64,000 bases of DNA, taken from contig NZ_CP145605.1 in NCBI RefSeq assembly GCF_036884255.1, positions 1,240,001-1,304,000 of the forward strand, in the 5' to 3' direction. This stretch comes from Paenibacillus tundrae (GTDB lineage Bacteria > Bacillota > Bacilli > Paenibacillales > Paenibacillaceae). Positions 16,809 to 26,388 of this stretch are shown here, in pieces. The stretch's first letter is position 1. The number at the start of each line of letters is the position of its first letter. The position numbers were made by a program, and so were the translations under genes. The notes beneath the pieces are model-generated. The model saw nothing but the letters and a program-made list of their open reading frames with translations, did no database searches and had not been told where the DNA came from.

Positions 16809-17334
16809 GCTGATGCGGTATGTGGGTTGCATTTCTGTAGTCAGAAAGGGCTTGTTAAGTATCATACGACGTCCGCGTTGTAATTTTGGTTGATTAGTGA
16901 TAGAAGCAAGGGATAGGAAGGGGGGCGCCACTAAACGATAGGGGGATGAAGCACGCTTGGCTTCCGAAGCCTCCGTCTTGGAGGAAAGAGTCCTCATTTG
17001 GCGCATCCACTCATTTAATCGCTCTGGATGGATTCCGATTTGCCCGCTCAGATTACAGATATCGAGGTTTTTTCTCACACAAATCCGCCTTTCCAAGAAT
17101 TTCGAGAAGTATAGATGATGAAAGGGAAGCATGATAATCGAAATCAGTTGATCAGTGGAATGCATTCATCAATACGTTGTTAAACGTTTACATGTCCGTA
17201 TTGGAGTCTTTTCTATAATTTGGCTTTTATCGAGATTTTATCATTTTATACTTGATTATGCGTCTCAATATAGTCTCAATTTGATTGAAAAATAAAGTAT
17301 ATTGAAAGTACTAGTACTAGTACGGAGGACATAG
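16743..17334. other. Gap of about 590 bp without a convincing gene
   Basis: Beyond the pucR terminator no supported gene is visible. A 122-codon frame on the - strand (16797-17165) ends inside the terminator T-run and lacks a ribosome site, so I do not call it. The last 50 bp carry the palindrome ahead of the STAND gene. Confidence 0.5.
17308..17323. promoter_or_regulatory. Perfect 16-bp palindrome abutting a ribosome site
   Basis: GTACTAGTACTAGTAC directly precedes CGGAGG of the STAND-ATPase gene. A repressor bound here would block translation or transcription start; autoregulation by the encoded protein is possible. Confidence 0.5.
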
Positions 17335-19404
17335 ATGGGAAACAGTGGTGAATCACGATATGATAGTTATTTTGGTCAGGGCAAACGATTTATTGGACGA
17401 ATTCAAGAACTGAATATGTTGAATCAATGGTTTGCTGATTCGGTAGCGCCGCTCACTATTTTTTCGGTAACGGGTATGGGGGGCATAGGCAAATCCTCCT
17501 TACTCTCGGAGATGATGGCTGTATCGCGTAATCGGGGGGCAACCGCAATCTGGATGGATGGTAGATTCTGCGGCTCGACCCCTTCGGTTTTTCTGGATTA
17601 TTTATCTTCGGCGGTAGGGCTGGAGACGATGGAGAGTGGAGGGGATTGTACGCCATTAAGTCGTCTGCGTACCGCATCTGCTCGAAATCGATACGTTATT
17701 GCGGTGGATAACTATGAGGAACTGTTTTTGCTGGAAAGTTGGTTTCTTGAGGTATTTGTTAACAAAATTCCGGCTAACGGTGTACTTATTATTTTGGCAT
17801 CCAGACCAGAGCCTGCTTCAACTTGGCGAACACATCCCCGTCTGCAGCAATGTCTAGTTCAGATGCCGCTACAGCATTTTACAGATGAAGAGGTAACGAA
17901 TTATATTGCAGGTGTGGGTACGTTGAATCGCCATATGGCAGGCAAGATCGCTCGTATGACGGATGGTCATCCGCTGGGTCTTGCACTGGCTGTGGAAGCG
18001 GCAGATCAGCATTGTAATATACGTCTGAGGGAATGGGCTGAATTATCACATATGGTTAGTGCCCGTTTGTTGCATGAATTGACATTACCCAGCTTGCAAC
18101 CGATGGTAGAGGTGTTAACCCTACTAGAGACCGCGAATCAAGAATTGTTATCCTCTGTACTGCAAACAGAAGTGACGCTACAGGAATACCAGGTTCTGAA
18201 ACGAATGTCGTTTATTCGTTCTGATCCGAGCGGTGTGGTCTTACATGATCTAGCACGACTACATTTGCTGCGGGATTTCCGTCAACGAGAACCACAACGA
18301 GTGCAAGCTATGCGTGTCCGTATTGCAGGTATCCTGAGACCGTTGCACGAAAAAGCGGAGCCGCACGAGCGCAATCAAATCACCAGAAAGATGCTGTTAT
18401 TATGCCAAGAGTCGATGCTACAACACCGGAAATACGCAGATGTTTCTGCTGACTCCCTGTTCACGCCAATGGAGGCAATGAAGATGGAGGACATGCCGGC
18501 ACTCCAGCAGCTGCTTTGGCAATGGTGCCAATATAGCGTAGAACCGTGGCAGGCACCGCTATATCGTGATTTTCTGGACGAATTGGCACGTCGATATCCA
18601 GAAGGTATTGTGGTTATGCGGGATAAAAACGGTGAACCGATTGCGATGTTTGTTACTGTTTTTTTGCACCGGGAGAGCAGCGAGATTCTACTCAAGTATT
18701 TTCCCGATGAAATGCAGGAGTGTTTTACGTCTGATGAAATGAAGTGTGAGCCGGATCAGGCGGATACACATTATGCGGTTTTGGTCGCGGCTAGAGATGA
18801 TGTACCCGGATATAAGCGTGAAGAGCTTGTCGGTTATATGGCGCTGGATCGGTTGTCGTTACTGGGGGATGGGGCTAGAGTGTTACTGGTGGCCACCAAT
18901 CCGAATCTCAAGCTTTTTTTGCAAAGTATTGGTTTTCAGATGCGAAAAACCCGTACCCGTGTATGCGACTTGTATGACGAGCAGGCTGACGTGATGGAAT
19001 TGGATCTGCGCAAAGAAAAATTTGGGGATTGGGTCATGTCTCTGCTAAACACAGAGACTTTAGCTAATGGCACCTCCCATTCAACGGCGGTTAAAGAACG
19101 GATGTCATGGACGGAAACGGACGTCCGCAAAATGCTGGCGCTATTGCATTCTCCTGGAGAATTGCAGCCTTACGCCGAGCGAATGAACGGTATGGAGAAT
19201 GGCATCCAATTTCAGATGTATGTGCTGGATTTGCTTGAGGGAAGAACGCATGGTATCTGCCAGCAGGATCAGATGCTGCTGTATGCGGCCTATTGGACAC
19301 ATGCTGGCAATCCAACTGCCGCTGCACAGGTATGTTCCATGAGTCGTGCGACCTTTTATCGCCATCTACGAGCTGCCCTGAAGCGGTTAGCGCGGGTGTT
19401 ATAA
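17335..19404 (+). CDS. STAND/NB-ARC ATPase regulator with GNAT-like middle and C-terminal HTH
   Basis: 689 aa, ATG 17335 behind CGGAGG. Residues about 20-250 are an NB-ARC-like switch ATPase: RFIGRIQELNMLNQWF entry, Walker A in VTGMGGIGKSSLL, Walker B in YVIAVDNYEE, sensor VLIILASRP, and the G-H-P motif in TDGHPLGLAL. A winged-helix-like part follows. Residues about 440-550 look like a GNAT fold (EPIAMFVTVFLHRES, GYMALDRLS, FLQSIGFQMRKTRT). The C-terminus has a DNA-binding helix-turn-helix (AQVCSMSRATFYRHLRAALK). It is probably a signal-gated transcription regulator. No effector gene lies next to it. The GNAT assignment is tentative. Confidence 0.75.
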   Translation: MGNSGESRYDSYFGQGKRFIGRIQELNMLNQWFADSVAPLTIFSVTGMGGIGKSSLLSEMMAVSRNRGATAIWMDGRFCGSTPSVFLDYLSSAVGLETMESGGDCTPLSRLRTASARNRYVIAVDNYEELFLLESWFLEVFVNKIPANGVLIILASRPEPASTWRTHPRLQQCLVQMPLQHFTDEEVTNYIAGVGTLNRHMAGKIARMTDGHPLGLALAVEAADQHCNIRLREWAELSHMVSARLLHELTLPSLQPMVEVLTLLETANQELLSSVLQTEVTLQEYQVLKRMSFIRSDPSGVVLHDLARLHLLRDFRQREPQRVQAMRVRIAGILRPLHEKAEPHERNQITRKMLLLCQESMLQHRKYADVSADSLFTPMEAMKMEDMPALQQLLWQWCQYSVEPWQAPLYRDFLDELARRYPEGIVVMRDKNGEPIAMFVTVFLHRESSEILLKYFPDEMQECFTSDEMKCEPDQADTHYAVLVAARDDVPGYKREELVGYMALDRLSLLGDGARVLLVATNPNLKLFLQSIGFQMRKTRTRVCDLYDEQADVMELDLRKEKFGDWVMSLLNTETLANGTSHSTAVKERMSWTETDVRKMLALLHSPGELQPYAERMNGMENGIQFQMYVLDLLEGRTHGICQQDQMLLYAAYWTHAGNPTAAAQVCSMSRATFYRHLRAALKRLARVL

Positions 19405-19515
19405 GTCAGGATTCGCGTGCGTTAGGGATGGATCGATGAGTAGTTGAAAAAAATGAATAGATGGATAGCTGAAGAAATGAATGCATGAAAAAAGTGGATG
19501 AATACATGCAAAAAG

Positions 19516-19551
19516 ACACGCAGTAGAGGCTGGTGAACCGTTACTGCGTGT
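19516..19551. terminator. Bidirectional terminator between convergent regulators
   Basis: ACACGCAGTA (19516-19525) and TACTGCGTGT (19542-19551) form a 10-bp stem; the leftward reading runs into TTTTTGC. Confidence 0.7.
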
Positions 19552-19648
19552 TTAGTGTGAGCACTTATTTATTTTTATGGAACTCAACGGTTCAGGATCG
19601 AACTAGCGGAGTGTTGTCTAGTAATGGCATTCGCACCGCGCCGAGGGT

Positions 19649-21490
19649 CTATAGACCAAGCCGCTTCATCCGGTTGTATAACGTTGCTCTTGAGATGCCG
19701 AGCTGACGAGCAAGGGTGCGTTTGTTTCCTCCCACGTCTTGTAGATATTGGAGTAATAGCTCTGATTCGAATGCATCAAGCCGATCCTGATAGGAAGAGG
19801 ATGAAGGTTCGCTGGACTTCCCTAACGTCTCCGAATGAGTGTCATCAGTAGCGTTAAGCCCGCTGACTTGTGTCTCTGATTGAACAACATCTGAACTTGC
19901 ATACGAATGAAGAGATAGCGCCTGCTGATTGTTGATCTGTTCTTGGTTCATGGATATAAGTAGCGATTCGGGTAGATAATCCGCCTTAACCTCGCCATCC
20001 GTGGTGAGAATGGTAATTCGTTCGATGACATTCCTTAGTTCCCTTACGTTACCCGGCCAGTCATATTCGAATAACAGCTTAAATACGGCTGGAGGTACAA
20101 GTTCAATATGCCGGCTATACAACAAAGAAAACTCTTGTAGAAAGGTCTGTGTTAATTCATAAATATCCTCCTTCCTTAGACGTAACGGAGGAATGATCAG
20201 ATTAATGACATTCAGCCGGTAGTATAGATCCTCTCTAAACTGACCACGTGCGATCATATCCATCAAATTCTGATTGGTTGCTGCAACGATCCGGCAATTC
20301 GCCTGCTTCATGCGTGTTCCACCTACGGCAAAGTAGCTTTTCTCCTGCAATACACGGAGTAGCTTAACTTGTAGCTCCAGCGGCATCTCGCCGATCTCAT
20401 CTAGAAATAATGTTCCGCCTTCTGCAAGCTCAATTTTGCCCTTCTTGCCCTTCGGATCAGCTCCAGAGAAGGCTCCCTTCTCATAGCCGAACAATTCACT
20501 TTCGAACAAAGAAGCAGGAATGGCACCGCAGTTTATGGCGACAAAAGGTGCAGTTTGTGGCTCGCGCAGATCGTGAATGGCTTTGGCGAATAGCTCTTTA
20601 CCTGTGCCGCTCTCCCCGAGAATGAGTACTGTCGCTGAGGTGGTGCTAATTTTGCGGATCGTTTCCAGGCATTGTTTGATGACTGGGCTACTGCCTTTGA
20701 TTTTGGCAAAGGGATCTACGTCCGGACGCAGCCTGGCGACAGCCTTTTCTAGATGTTGAACCTTAGAGGTCATGTGCAGCAATTCCTGGTGAAGTCGGAT
20801 TTCAGTTGTTATGTCCACTTCGGCTGCGACTGCTCCAACAATTCGGCCATCCAGATACACCGGACGTGCATTGATTAAAGCGAATAGATCAGGTCTCGGT
20901 TGATGCTGTTTACGATATACCGTCTCGCCAGTGTAGAGTGTTTTGAGTGATTGAAGTCGGTCAAGTGGGAAGAAATCCGCCGCGGGCTGGCCGATGATAT
21001 CCTCTCTACGAATCGAAAATACATGCTCGGCATCGGAAGTCCAGTAGGCTACTTTTGCCTCCTCATTAATTAAAGTGAGTGCAGTACCTGCCGTTTCCAG
21101 TGTGGTTTCGAAGTAGGCTTCCAGAAGGCGGTGAGCGTGATACATCTCTTGCAGTAGATCGGATGCGGCAATATAACCGAGGATATGCTCTGCTTCGCCT
21201 TGAATTAATACATATGGACTGGCATAGAAGAGAGGCAGGCAGGTTGCCAGTTCCGTCGATGATAAGACTGTTGGTATAGGTATTCGTTTATGGGATGGGG
21301 ACTTATCGGTTTCGGACGTTTGGGGTATCCATGAATATCCTGACGTATCGCGAACAAAGACAGGTCCCTGAGAAGTTTCACGGTGAGTTGGTTGTGAAGC
21401 TATTCGATGAGTGTACTCCATAATGGTCTCGCCCTGAATGATGAGGTCAGTGCGTAATAAGGACATCAGATTGGGAAGTAAATGTTTCAA
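19649..21490 (-). CDS. Sigma-54-dependent enhancer-binding activator (PAS-AAA-Fis, RocR-like)
   Basis: 613 aa. I start at TTG 21490, preceded by GAGGTGA; a GTG at 21499 overlaps that site. Domains: a CBS-like N-terminal stretch (about 75-120), a PAS domain (about 125-235), the AAA+ domain (about 262-500) with Walker A GESGTGKE, the sigma-54 contact loop GAFSGA (GAFTGA in most members), Walker B FLDEIGEM and PGNVRELRN, and a Fis-type HTH ([18 protein letters not shown]) at the end. It would hydrolyse ATP to open sigma-54 promoters. The neighbours PRODH and RocA each carry a -24/-12 promoter, so this is most likely their proline- or arginine-responsive activator. Confidence 0.93.
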   Translation of the reverse strand: MKHLLPNLMSLLRTDLIIQGETIMEYTHRIASQPTHRETSQGPVFVRDTSGYSWIPQTSETDKSPSHKRIPIPTVLSSTELATCLPLFYASPYVLIQGEAEHILGYIAASDLLQEMYHAHRLLEAYFETTLETAGTALTLINEEAKVAYWTSDAEHVFSIRREDIIGQPAADFFPLDRLQSLKTLYTGETVYRKQHQPRPDLFALINARPVYLDGRIVGAVAAEVDITTEIRLHQELLHMTSKVQHLEKAVARLRPDVDPFAKIKGSSPVIKQCLETIRKISTTSATVLILGESGTGKELFAKAIHDLREPQTAPFVAINCGAIPASLFESELFGYEKGAFSGADPKGKKGKIELAEGGTLFLDEIGEMPLELQVKLLRVLQEKSYFAVGGTRMKQANCRIVAATNQNLMDMIARGQFREDLYYRLNVINLIIPPLRLRKEDIYELTQTFLQEFSLLYSRHIELVPPAVFKLLFEYDWPGNVRELRNVIERITILTTDGEVKADYLPESLLISMNQEQINNQQALSLHSYASSDVVQSETQVSGLNATDDTHSETLGKSSEPSSSSYQDRLDAFESELLLQYLQDVGGNKRTLARQLGISRATLYNRMKRLGL

Positions 21491-22024
21491 TGCGATCACC
21501 TCAATTAGAACATTGCGTTATTTAAAAGGAAGTATGTGTAGTCCTTCTATAACAAATGGTTAGGACACCCATAATGTTAAACATATTATAGCTTTCCAAA
21601 TGATGTATGTATATATTTTTTGACATCAAATGGTTAGGTATGGAGGTGTTGCGTCGCAGAGTATATCAAACAGATAAAGTATGCGTTTACAAAACGATAT
21701 GTATTGTGCAAATGCTGATATGACGTTGTTCTGGCGATATAAAAAGTAATATGTAAGTTATATAATGTGACATCGTAATGTTTTAATTTTTAGATAATTT
21801 ACGGATGTGTTTAGGATGATTTGCAAGAGATTATTGGCAGGTGTCTAACTATTTGTACACTTCAATTTGGGGATGTTAAATTTTTAGACATTGTGGTGGA
21901 TGTGAAATAAGATAGTTAAGAGGAGCATGGCGAACATGAGGAAAGGCGAAGGAACACAAGGAATGCGAAGAAACATGCCAACCTTGAGAGATGCAGGTTG
22001 GCATGAGATGAAAGTAAACACATA
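21491..22024. other. AT-rich 530-bp gap upstream of the activator, with repeated CAAATGGTTAGG
   Basis: CAAATGGTTAGG occurs at 21553-21564 and 21627-21638 (74 bp apart), and a related CAAATAGTTAG lies on the other strand near 21842-21855. The gap ends in the PRODH terminator. No convincing gene; a 54-codon frame starting at 21934 with a ribosome site runs antisense into PRODH. Confidence 0.5.
21968..22004 (-). terminator. Terminator of proline dehydrogenase gene
   Basis: ATGCCAACCT (21975-21984) and AGGTTGGCAT (21995-22004) form a 10-bp stem, followed leftward by GTTTCTTC. Confidence 0.7.
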
Positions 22025-22948
22025 TTATCTGAACATATTTTTGACAACCATCCAGAGGTTAGCCGGTTTTTCCGCCAGTCGGCGAGTATAGTAGGGGTAC
22101 CACATCGTGCCATAGGGAACGTAACAGCGAATCCGATATCCCTCTTGCGCCAATCGCTCTTGCTCACTCATGCGTAAGCCGTACAGCATCTGAAATTCAT
22201 ACGCATCTGGTGAAATTCCTCGATCTTTCGCGTATTGCTTCGTCCATGAGATGATGTGGTCATCATGTGAGGCAACTGCGGTATAGACACCTTGGTCGAG
22301 ATGATGCCGAATCATCAATTTGAACTGTTCAATGACTTCCGAGGCATTTTGATAGGCCACTGCAGCAGGTTCTTTATAAGCGCCTTTGACCAGCCGAAGC
22401 CGAATCCCTTCCCGAATCATATCCCGTGTGTCTTCTACTGTTCGATGCAAATACGCCTGTAGCACCGTACCTGTGTTCACCAGTCCTTCACCATGCAGAC
22501 GGCGAACGATATCCAGCGTCGCTTGGGTAAACGGACTGTCTTCCATATCGATTCTCACAAAAAGATCATGTAATTGCGCCTGCGCAGCAACGGCGCGAAT
22601 ATTCTGATAACCTTCTTCGGGGTCAAGGGCAAGCCCCATCTGCGTAGGTTTAAGTGATACGTTCGAATCCGCTTGCTGACGAGCAATGCCGTCGACAAGT
22701 CGTAGATATTCATCCCGATACAATGCTGCTTCGCTCAAACGAGTAATCCCTTCTCCGAGATGATCCAGGGTTGCCATGATGCCTTTATTGTTGAGTATAC
22801 GAATCTCTTCAAGTGCTTCCTCGAGTGTATTACCGGCAATAAACTTCCCAGCGAGCTTTTTTCCATATTTAATAGATAAATTCTCTACAGCTTTGTTGCC
22901 TGCAACAGTTAACAGCGTTTTGCGGTACATCTCCGTTCCAATACTCAT
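22025..22948 (-). CDS. Proline dehydrogenase (monofunctional, FAD-dependent)
   Basis: 307 aa, the size of the stand-alone Bacillus enzymes (PutB/FadM). It oxidises L-proline to pyrroline-5-carboxylate, passing electrons to FAD and the quinone pool. Barrel motifs: VRIDMEDSPFTQ, RLRLVKGAYKEP, VASHDDHI, YEFQMLYGLR and the C-terminal GYRIRCYVPYGTMWYPYYTRRL that holds substrate and flavin. ATG 22948 follows AAGGAGG. It is divergent from RocA, the next enzyme of the pathway, and has its own sigma-54 promoter (22992-23009). Confidence 0.96.
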   Translation of the reverse strand: MSIGTEMYRKTLLTVAGNKAVENLSIKYGKKLAGKFIAGNTLEEALEEIRILNNKGIMATLDHLGEGITRLSEAALYRDEYLRLVDGIARQQADSNVSLKPTQMGLALDPEEGYQNIRAVAAQAQLHDLFVRIDMEDSPFTQATLDIVRRLHGEGLVNTGTVLQAYLHRTVEDTRDMIREGIRLRLVKGAYKEPAAVAYQNASEVIEQFKLMIRHHLDQGVYTAVASHDDHIISWTKQYAKDRGISPDAYEFQMLYGLRMSEQERLAQEGYRIRCYVPYGTMWYPYYTRRLAEKPANLWMVVKNMFR

Positions 22949-22991
22949 CCTGCTTCCTCCTTATGAATCATGCTCCTGATACCAACATATC

Positions 22992-23009
22992 TAGCAAGAA
23001 TCGTGCCAA
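22992..23009 (-). promoter_or_regulatory. Sigma-54 (-24/-12) promoter of proline dehydrogenase
   Basis: Read leftward: TTGGCAC, GATTC, TTGCT. This matches the consensus TGGCAC-N5-TTGCW exactly, with GG and GC 12 bp apart, about 45 bp upstream of the PRODH start. Confidence 0.92.
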
Positions 23010-23102
23010 ATCTACAGCGTGGACGTATACATCACCAATGAATTATGGAAAGCATCTAATCTCACCAAAAAAGTTACAAAAATATTCCTACCTCAACCGG
23101 AG

Positions 23103-23120
23103 TTGGCACGGATCTTGCTA
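23103..23120 (+). promoter_or_regulatory. Sigma-54 (-24/-12) promoter of rocA
   Basis: TTGGCAC (23103-23109), GGATC, TTGCT (23115-23119): a perfect -24/-12 element about 60 bp upstream of the rocA start. It mirrors the leftward promoter; the 93 bp between the two should hold the activator's enhancer sites. Confidence 0.93.
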
Positions 23121-23180
23121 CATATATTGGATGAGACCCAGCCAGCGAACATATATTACATCCTGAAGGAGGAATTATTT

Positions 23181-24728
23181 ATGAATATCCCTTTTGTGAA
23201 CGAACCCTTTACGTCTTTTGCTAACCCAGCCAACCAAGAGGCTTTTGAGAATGCGCTTCGTCAGGTGGAATCGGAGTTAGGACAACAATATTCTATGATC
23301 ATAGGCGGGCAAAAGGTAACCAGCTCTCGCACATTAACCTCCGTGAATCCTGCCAATAAAGAGCAGATCATCGGCACGATCTATCAAGCTGATCAGGAGC
23401 TGGCAGAGCAAGCGATCCAGACTGCGGCAGAGACATTCCGTACGTGGAAGCATACAGACCCGAATGAACGCGCACGATTGTTGTACAAAGCGGCAGCGAT
23501 TATGCGTCGTCGGAAGCATGAATTCTCTGCTTGGCTTGTATATGAGTCAGGCAAGACATGGCCAGAAGCAGATGCAGATACAGCGGAAGCGATTGATTTT
23601 ATGGAATTTTATGCGCGTGATATGCAGCGGCTGAGTCAGCCTCAGCCACTGACACGAATTGCGGGAGAAGATAATGAGCTAACCTATATTCCACTTGGCG
23701 TAGGAATTGTCATCCCACCATGGAATTTTCCACTCGCCATTATGGCAGGCATGACATCGGCAGCACTTGTATCGGGCAACACCGTTGTATTGAAGCCAGC
23801 TAGCACAACGCCAGTAATAGCAGCAAAGTTCATGGAGTTGCTGGCTGAAGCGGGATTGCCAGACGGAGTCGTCAATTATTTGCCAGGGCCAGGAAGTGAG
23901 GTCGGTGATTATCTGGTGGATCATGCGTTGACTCGATTCATTAGCTTCACAGGTTCAAGGGATGTTGGACTGCGTATCAATGAGCGTGCGGCTCGCACGG
24001 CACCAGATCAGAAGTGGATCAAACGGGTTATTGCCGAGATGGGCGGCAAAGACTCCATTGTGGTGGATAATGATAGCGATCTGGAGCTTGCAGCAGAATC
24101 GATTACCGCATCGGCGTTTGGTTTCTCAGGTCAGAAGTGCTCTGCGTGTTCCCGTGCCATTATTCATAAGGATGTATATGATGAAGTATTGCAAAAAGTG
24201 ATTGAGCGCACGAAGCAGTTGACGATGGGAAGTCCGCTCGAAGTAGGTAGCCAGGTTGGTCCTGTTATTGATGACAAGGCATATGCCAAAATTAATGAAT
24301 ATATTGAAATAGGTAAAAGCGAAGGAAGATTGGTGCTGGGCGGTGGAAAAGGCAGTGCAGAAGGTTACTTTATCGAACCGACTATTATTGCGGATGTTGA
24401 TCCTCAGGCTCGCATTGCACAGGAAGAGATTTTTGGCCCTGTGCTTGCCTTTATTAAGGCGGAGGACTTCCAGGATGCTCTGGAGATTGCCAACAATACC
24501 GATTATGGTCTGACCGGTGCGGTGATCTCACGGAATCGTGAGCATTTGCTGCAGGCTAGACAGGAGTTTTTTGCAGGTAATTTGTATTTTAACCGGAAAT
24601 GTACTGGCGCGTTGGTGGGCACTCATCCTTTTGGTGGATTCAATATGTCGGGTACGGATTCCAAGGCAGGCGGAAGAGACTATCTGTTGCTATTTACCCA
24701 AGCGAAGCTGGTATCGGAGAAATATTAA
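23181..24728 (+). CDS. rocA: L-glutamate gamma-semialdehyde (pyrroline-5-carboxylate) dehydrogenase
   Basis: 515 aa from ATG 23181 behind AAGGAGG; the frame opens earlier at 23019 but that part holds the promoter. It oxidises glutamate semialdehyde to glutamate with NAD+, the second step of proline degradation and last step of arginine degradation. Aldehyde dehydrogenase signatures: [17 protein letters not shown], the Glu in [10 protein letters not shown], the catalytic Cys in [13 protein letters not shown] and [10 protein letters not shown]. The length equals that of Bacillus RocA. Divergent partner: proline dehydrogenase. Confidence 0.97.
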   Translation: MNIPFVNEPFTSFANPANQEAFENALRQVESELGQQYSMIIGGQKVTSSRTLTSVNPANKEQIIGTIYQADQELAEQAIQTAAETFRTWKHTDPNERARLLYKAAAIMRRRKHEFSAWLVYESGKTWPEADADTAEAIDFMEFYARDMQRLSQPQPLTRIAGEDNELTYIPLGVGIVIPPWNFPLAIMAGMTSAALVSGNTVVLKPASTTPVIAAKFMELLAEAGLPDGVVNYLPGPGSEVGDYLVDHALTRFISFTGSRDVGLRINERAARTAPDQKWIKRVIAEMGGKDSIVVDNDSDLELAAESITASAFGFSGQKCSACSRAIIHKDVYDEVLQKVIERTKQLTMGSPLEVGSQVGPVIDDKAYAKINEYIEIGKSEGRLVLGGGKGSAEGYFIEPTIIADVDPQARIAQEEIFGPVLAFIKAEDFQDALEIANNTDYGLTGAVISRNREHLLQARQEFFAGNLYFNRKCTGALVGTHPFGGFNMSGTDSKAGGRDYLLLFTQAKLVSEKY

Positions 24729-24823
24729 ATACGCGCTAAGTTTGGTCTTCAAACGCTAATCAAGATTAAGGCGAGTCTTAAATCTCACTTAAGGGCACAT
24801 GCTCTAGATTCTTGTGTTATGAT

Positions 24824-24860
24824 GTGTTCAAAATATGTACTCCAATAGGTGTTCAAAATA
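24824..24860. repeat. Direct repeat upstream of rpoN
   Basis: GTGTTCAAAATA occurs twice, at 24824-24835 and 24849-24860, 25 bp start to start, 55-90 bp upstream of rpoN. A candidate tandem operator. Confidence 0.55.
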
Positions 24861-24914
24861 GACATACTCGTGCTTCGATATAAGTTCTCACACTGCCGCT
24901 AAGGAGGGAGACGG

Positions 24915-26222
24915 ATGCTCGGATTGCAGTTGGTGCAGGAGCAGCGTGTACGACTGGCCATCACACCAGAGATGAAACAATCCATTCATGTATTAACGTT
25001 GTCCAGCCAGGATTTGGCTCGATATCTTCAGGATGCAGCAGCAGATAATCCCGTTCTAGAAATTGAAGAAACCACAGCACGAGTAGCTCGGCTCCCTGCG
25101 CGGCTGAATCAAGGTGGAGGAAGCTCTTCTTATGATCCGTTACTCCAGATCAGAGGAGCTGAACCTACGCTTGAACAGTTGTTGGCATCACAGATTCGTG
25201 TGCTCGCACTGCCTGCACAGCAGAGAGCAATTGCCATATATTTGGCTGGATGTGTCAATGACGATGGTTATCTCGCGGTTGATCTGACTGAGGTGACTTC
25301 GTTACTCGGTATATCCATGGATACGGCGATGGCAGGACTGGATGTGCTGCAATCGCTCGACCCGGCGGGTGTTGGTGCCCGTAGTTTATGCGAGTGCTTG
25401 CTTCTGCAGATAAAGCGTGATCCATCTGCTGCTGCTTATGCGGAACAGATGGTGGGCGCAGGACTGGAGGCCTTAGTTCCCTTCCATCCAGGCCGAGCAG
25501 GTGCAAGGTTAGCGATCACTTCTCAACAAGCGCAGAAAGCTTATGATTATATTTCGAGTTTGAACCCTAAGCCTTGCCGCTCCATCGGCTCCAAGGAGTA
25601 TCCGCACTATATCATTCCGGATGTGGCTGTAGCTGTTCGAAACGGAGTGATTAGTATTCGACTGTGCTCAGCAGGTATCCCGCGAGTATCTATTAACGAA
25701 GAGTACGCTCATTGGTTCAGAGATCCTTCTACGGATGAGTCTTGGCTGGCACGTACGGCAGAAGCAAGAGCGATCATTCGTAGTGTATATTTGCGGCGAG
25801 GGACATTAATACGCGTGGTGGCAGCGGTACTGGAGGAGCAGGAGCGGTTTATGTCTGAGGGGCCATCTGGATTAAAATCACTAAGCATGACAGCCGTTGC
25901 TGACAACATTGGCATGCATGAGTCAACAGTTAGTCGCGCCGTCCACGGGAAGTATGTTCAAACGCCGCATGGCGTATTTGAATTGAAGGCTTTCTTCACT
26001 TCGGGCATTGCAACAACTCAGGGAGACCAGATGTCGGCATCGGCAGTAAAGCTGAGGTTAAAAGCATTGATTGCCACGGAACGTGCAGATCGCCCGTTCT
26101 CCGACAGTGCCTTAGCTACATTGCTGCAAAAGGAAGGCATCATCCTCTCGCGTAGAACGGTCGCGAAGTACAGGGAAGAGCTCCAGATTTTATCCTCGCT
26201 TGAGCGCAAGCGATGGGGATAA
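24915..26222 (+). CDS. rpoN: RNA polymerase sigma-54 factor
   Basis: 435 aa, ATG 24915 behind AAGGAGGG. Region I (about 1-48) has the Gln/Leu-rich LGLQLVQEQRVRLAITPEM; the core-binding region covers about 70-250; the HTH near 330-355 reads MTAVADNIGMHESTVSRAV, and the C-terminal RpoN box is SRRTVAKYREEL (canonical ARRTVAKYRE). It directs polymerase to -24/-12 promoters and needs an ATPase activator. Both the activator gene (19649) and two target promoters lie within 6 kb, which is unusual since rpoN is normally unlinked to its regulons, though Bacillus sigL likewise serves roc genes. Confidence 0.96.
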   Translation: MLGLQLVQEQRVRLAITPEMKQSIHVLTLSSQDLARYLQDAAADNPVLEIEETTARVARLPARLNQGGGSSSYDPLLQIRGAEPTLEQLLASQIRVLALPAQQRAIAIYLAGCVNDDGYLAVDLTEVTSLLGISMDTAMAGLDVLQSLDPAGVGARSLCECLLLQIKRDPSAAAYAEQMVGAGLEALVPFHPGRAGARLAITSQQAQKAYDYISSLNPKPCRSIGSKEYPHYIIPDVAVAVRNGVISIRLCSAGIPRVSINEEYAHWFRDPSTDESWLARTAEARAIIRSVYLRRGTLIRVVAAVLEEQERFMSEGPSGLKSLSMTAVADNIGMHESTVSRAVHGKYVQTPHGVFELKAFFTSGIATTQGDQMSASAVKLRLKALIATERADRPFSDSALATLLQKEGIILSRRTVAKYREELQILSSLERKRWG

Positions 26223-26277
26223 ATAAGCAAACGTATTGCTAGTAGTCCAACATATCGAACCGCACAATAACGGTAGA

Positions 26278-26330
26278 CAGCCCCCATTAACCGAGTACAT
26301 ACCGGTCTACGGGGGCTGTTAATTTTTATA
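26278..26330. terminator. Terminator between rpoN and aspA
   Basis: ACAGCCCCC (26278-26286) and GGGGGCTGT (26312-26320) form a 9-bp stem followed by TTAATTTTTAT; serves rpoN and possibly aspA on the other strand. Confidence 0.75.
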
Positions 26331-26388
26331 TTTTGTTGTGTTCTGTCCAGATAGCGAGTCGTTTGAACGATTTGAACAAAAAAACGGA

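Noticed and set aside
16797..17165. 122-codon frame on the - strand with an HTH-like stretch
   Set aside because: Its last codons are the T-run of the pucR terminator, the start has no ribosome site, and I recognise no family.
21934..22093. 54-codon + strand frame with an AGAGGAG site
   Set aside because: Most of it is antisense to the proline dehydrogenase terminator and 3' end, so the stem-loop explains its sequence; a chance frame is likelier.
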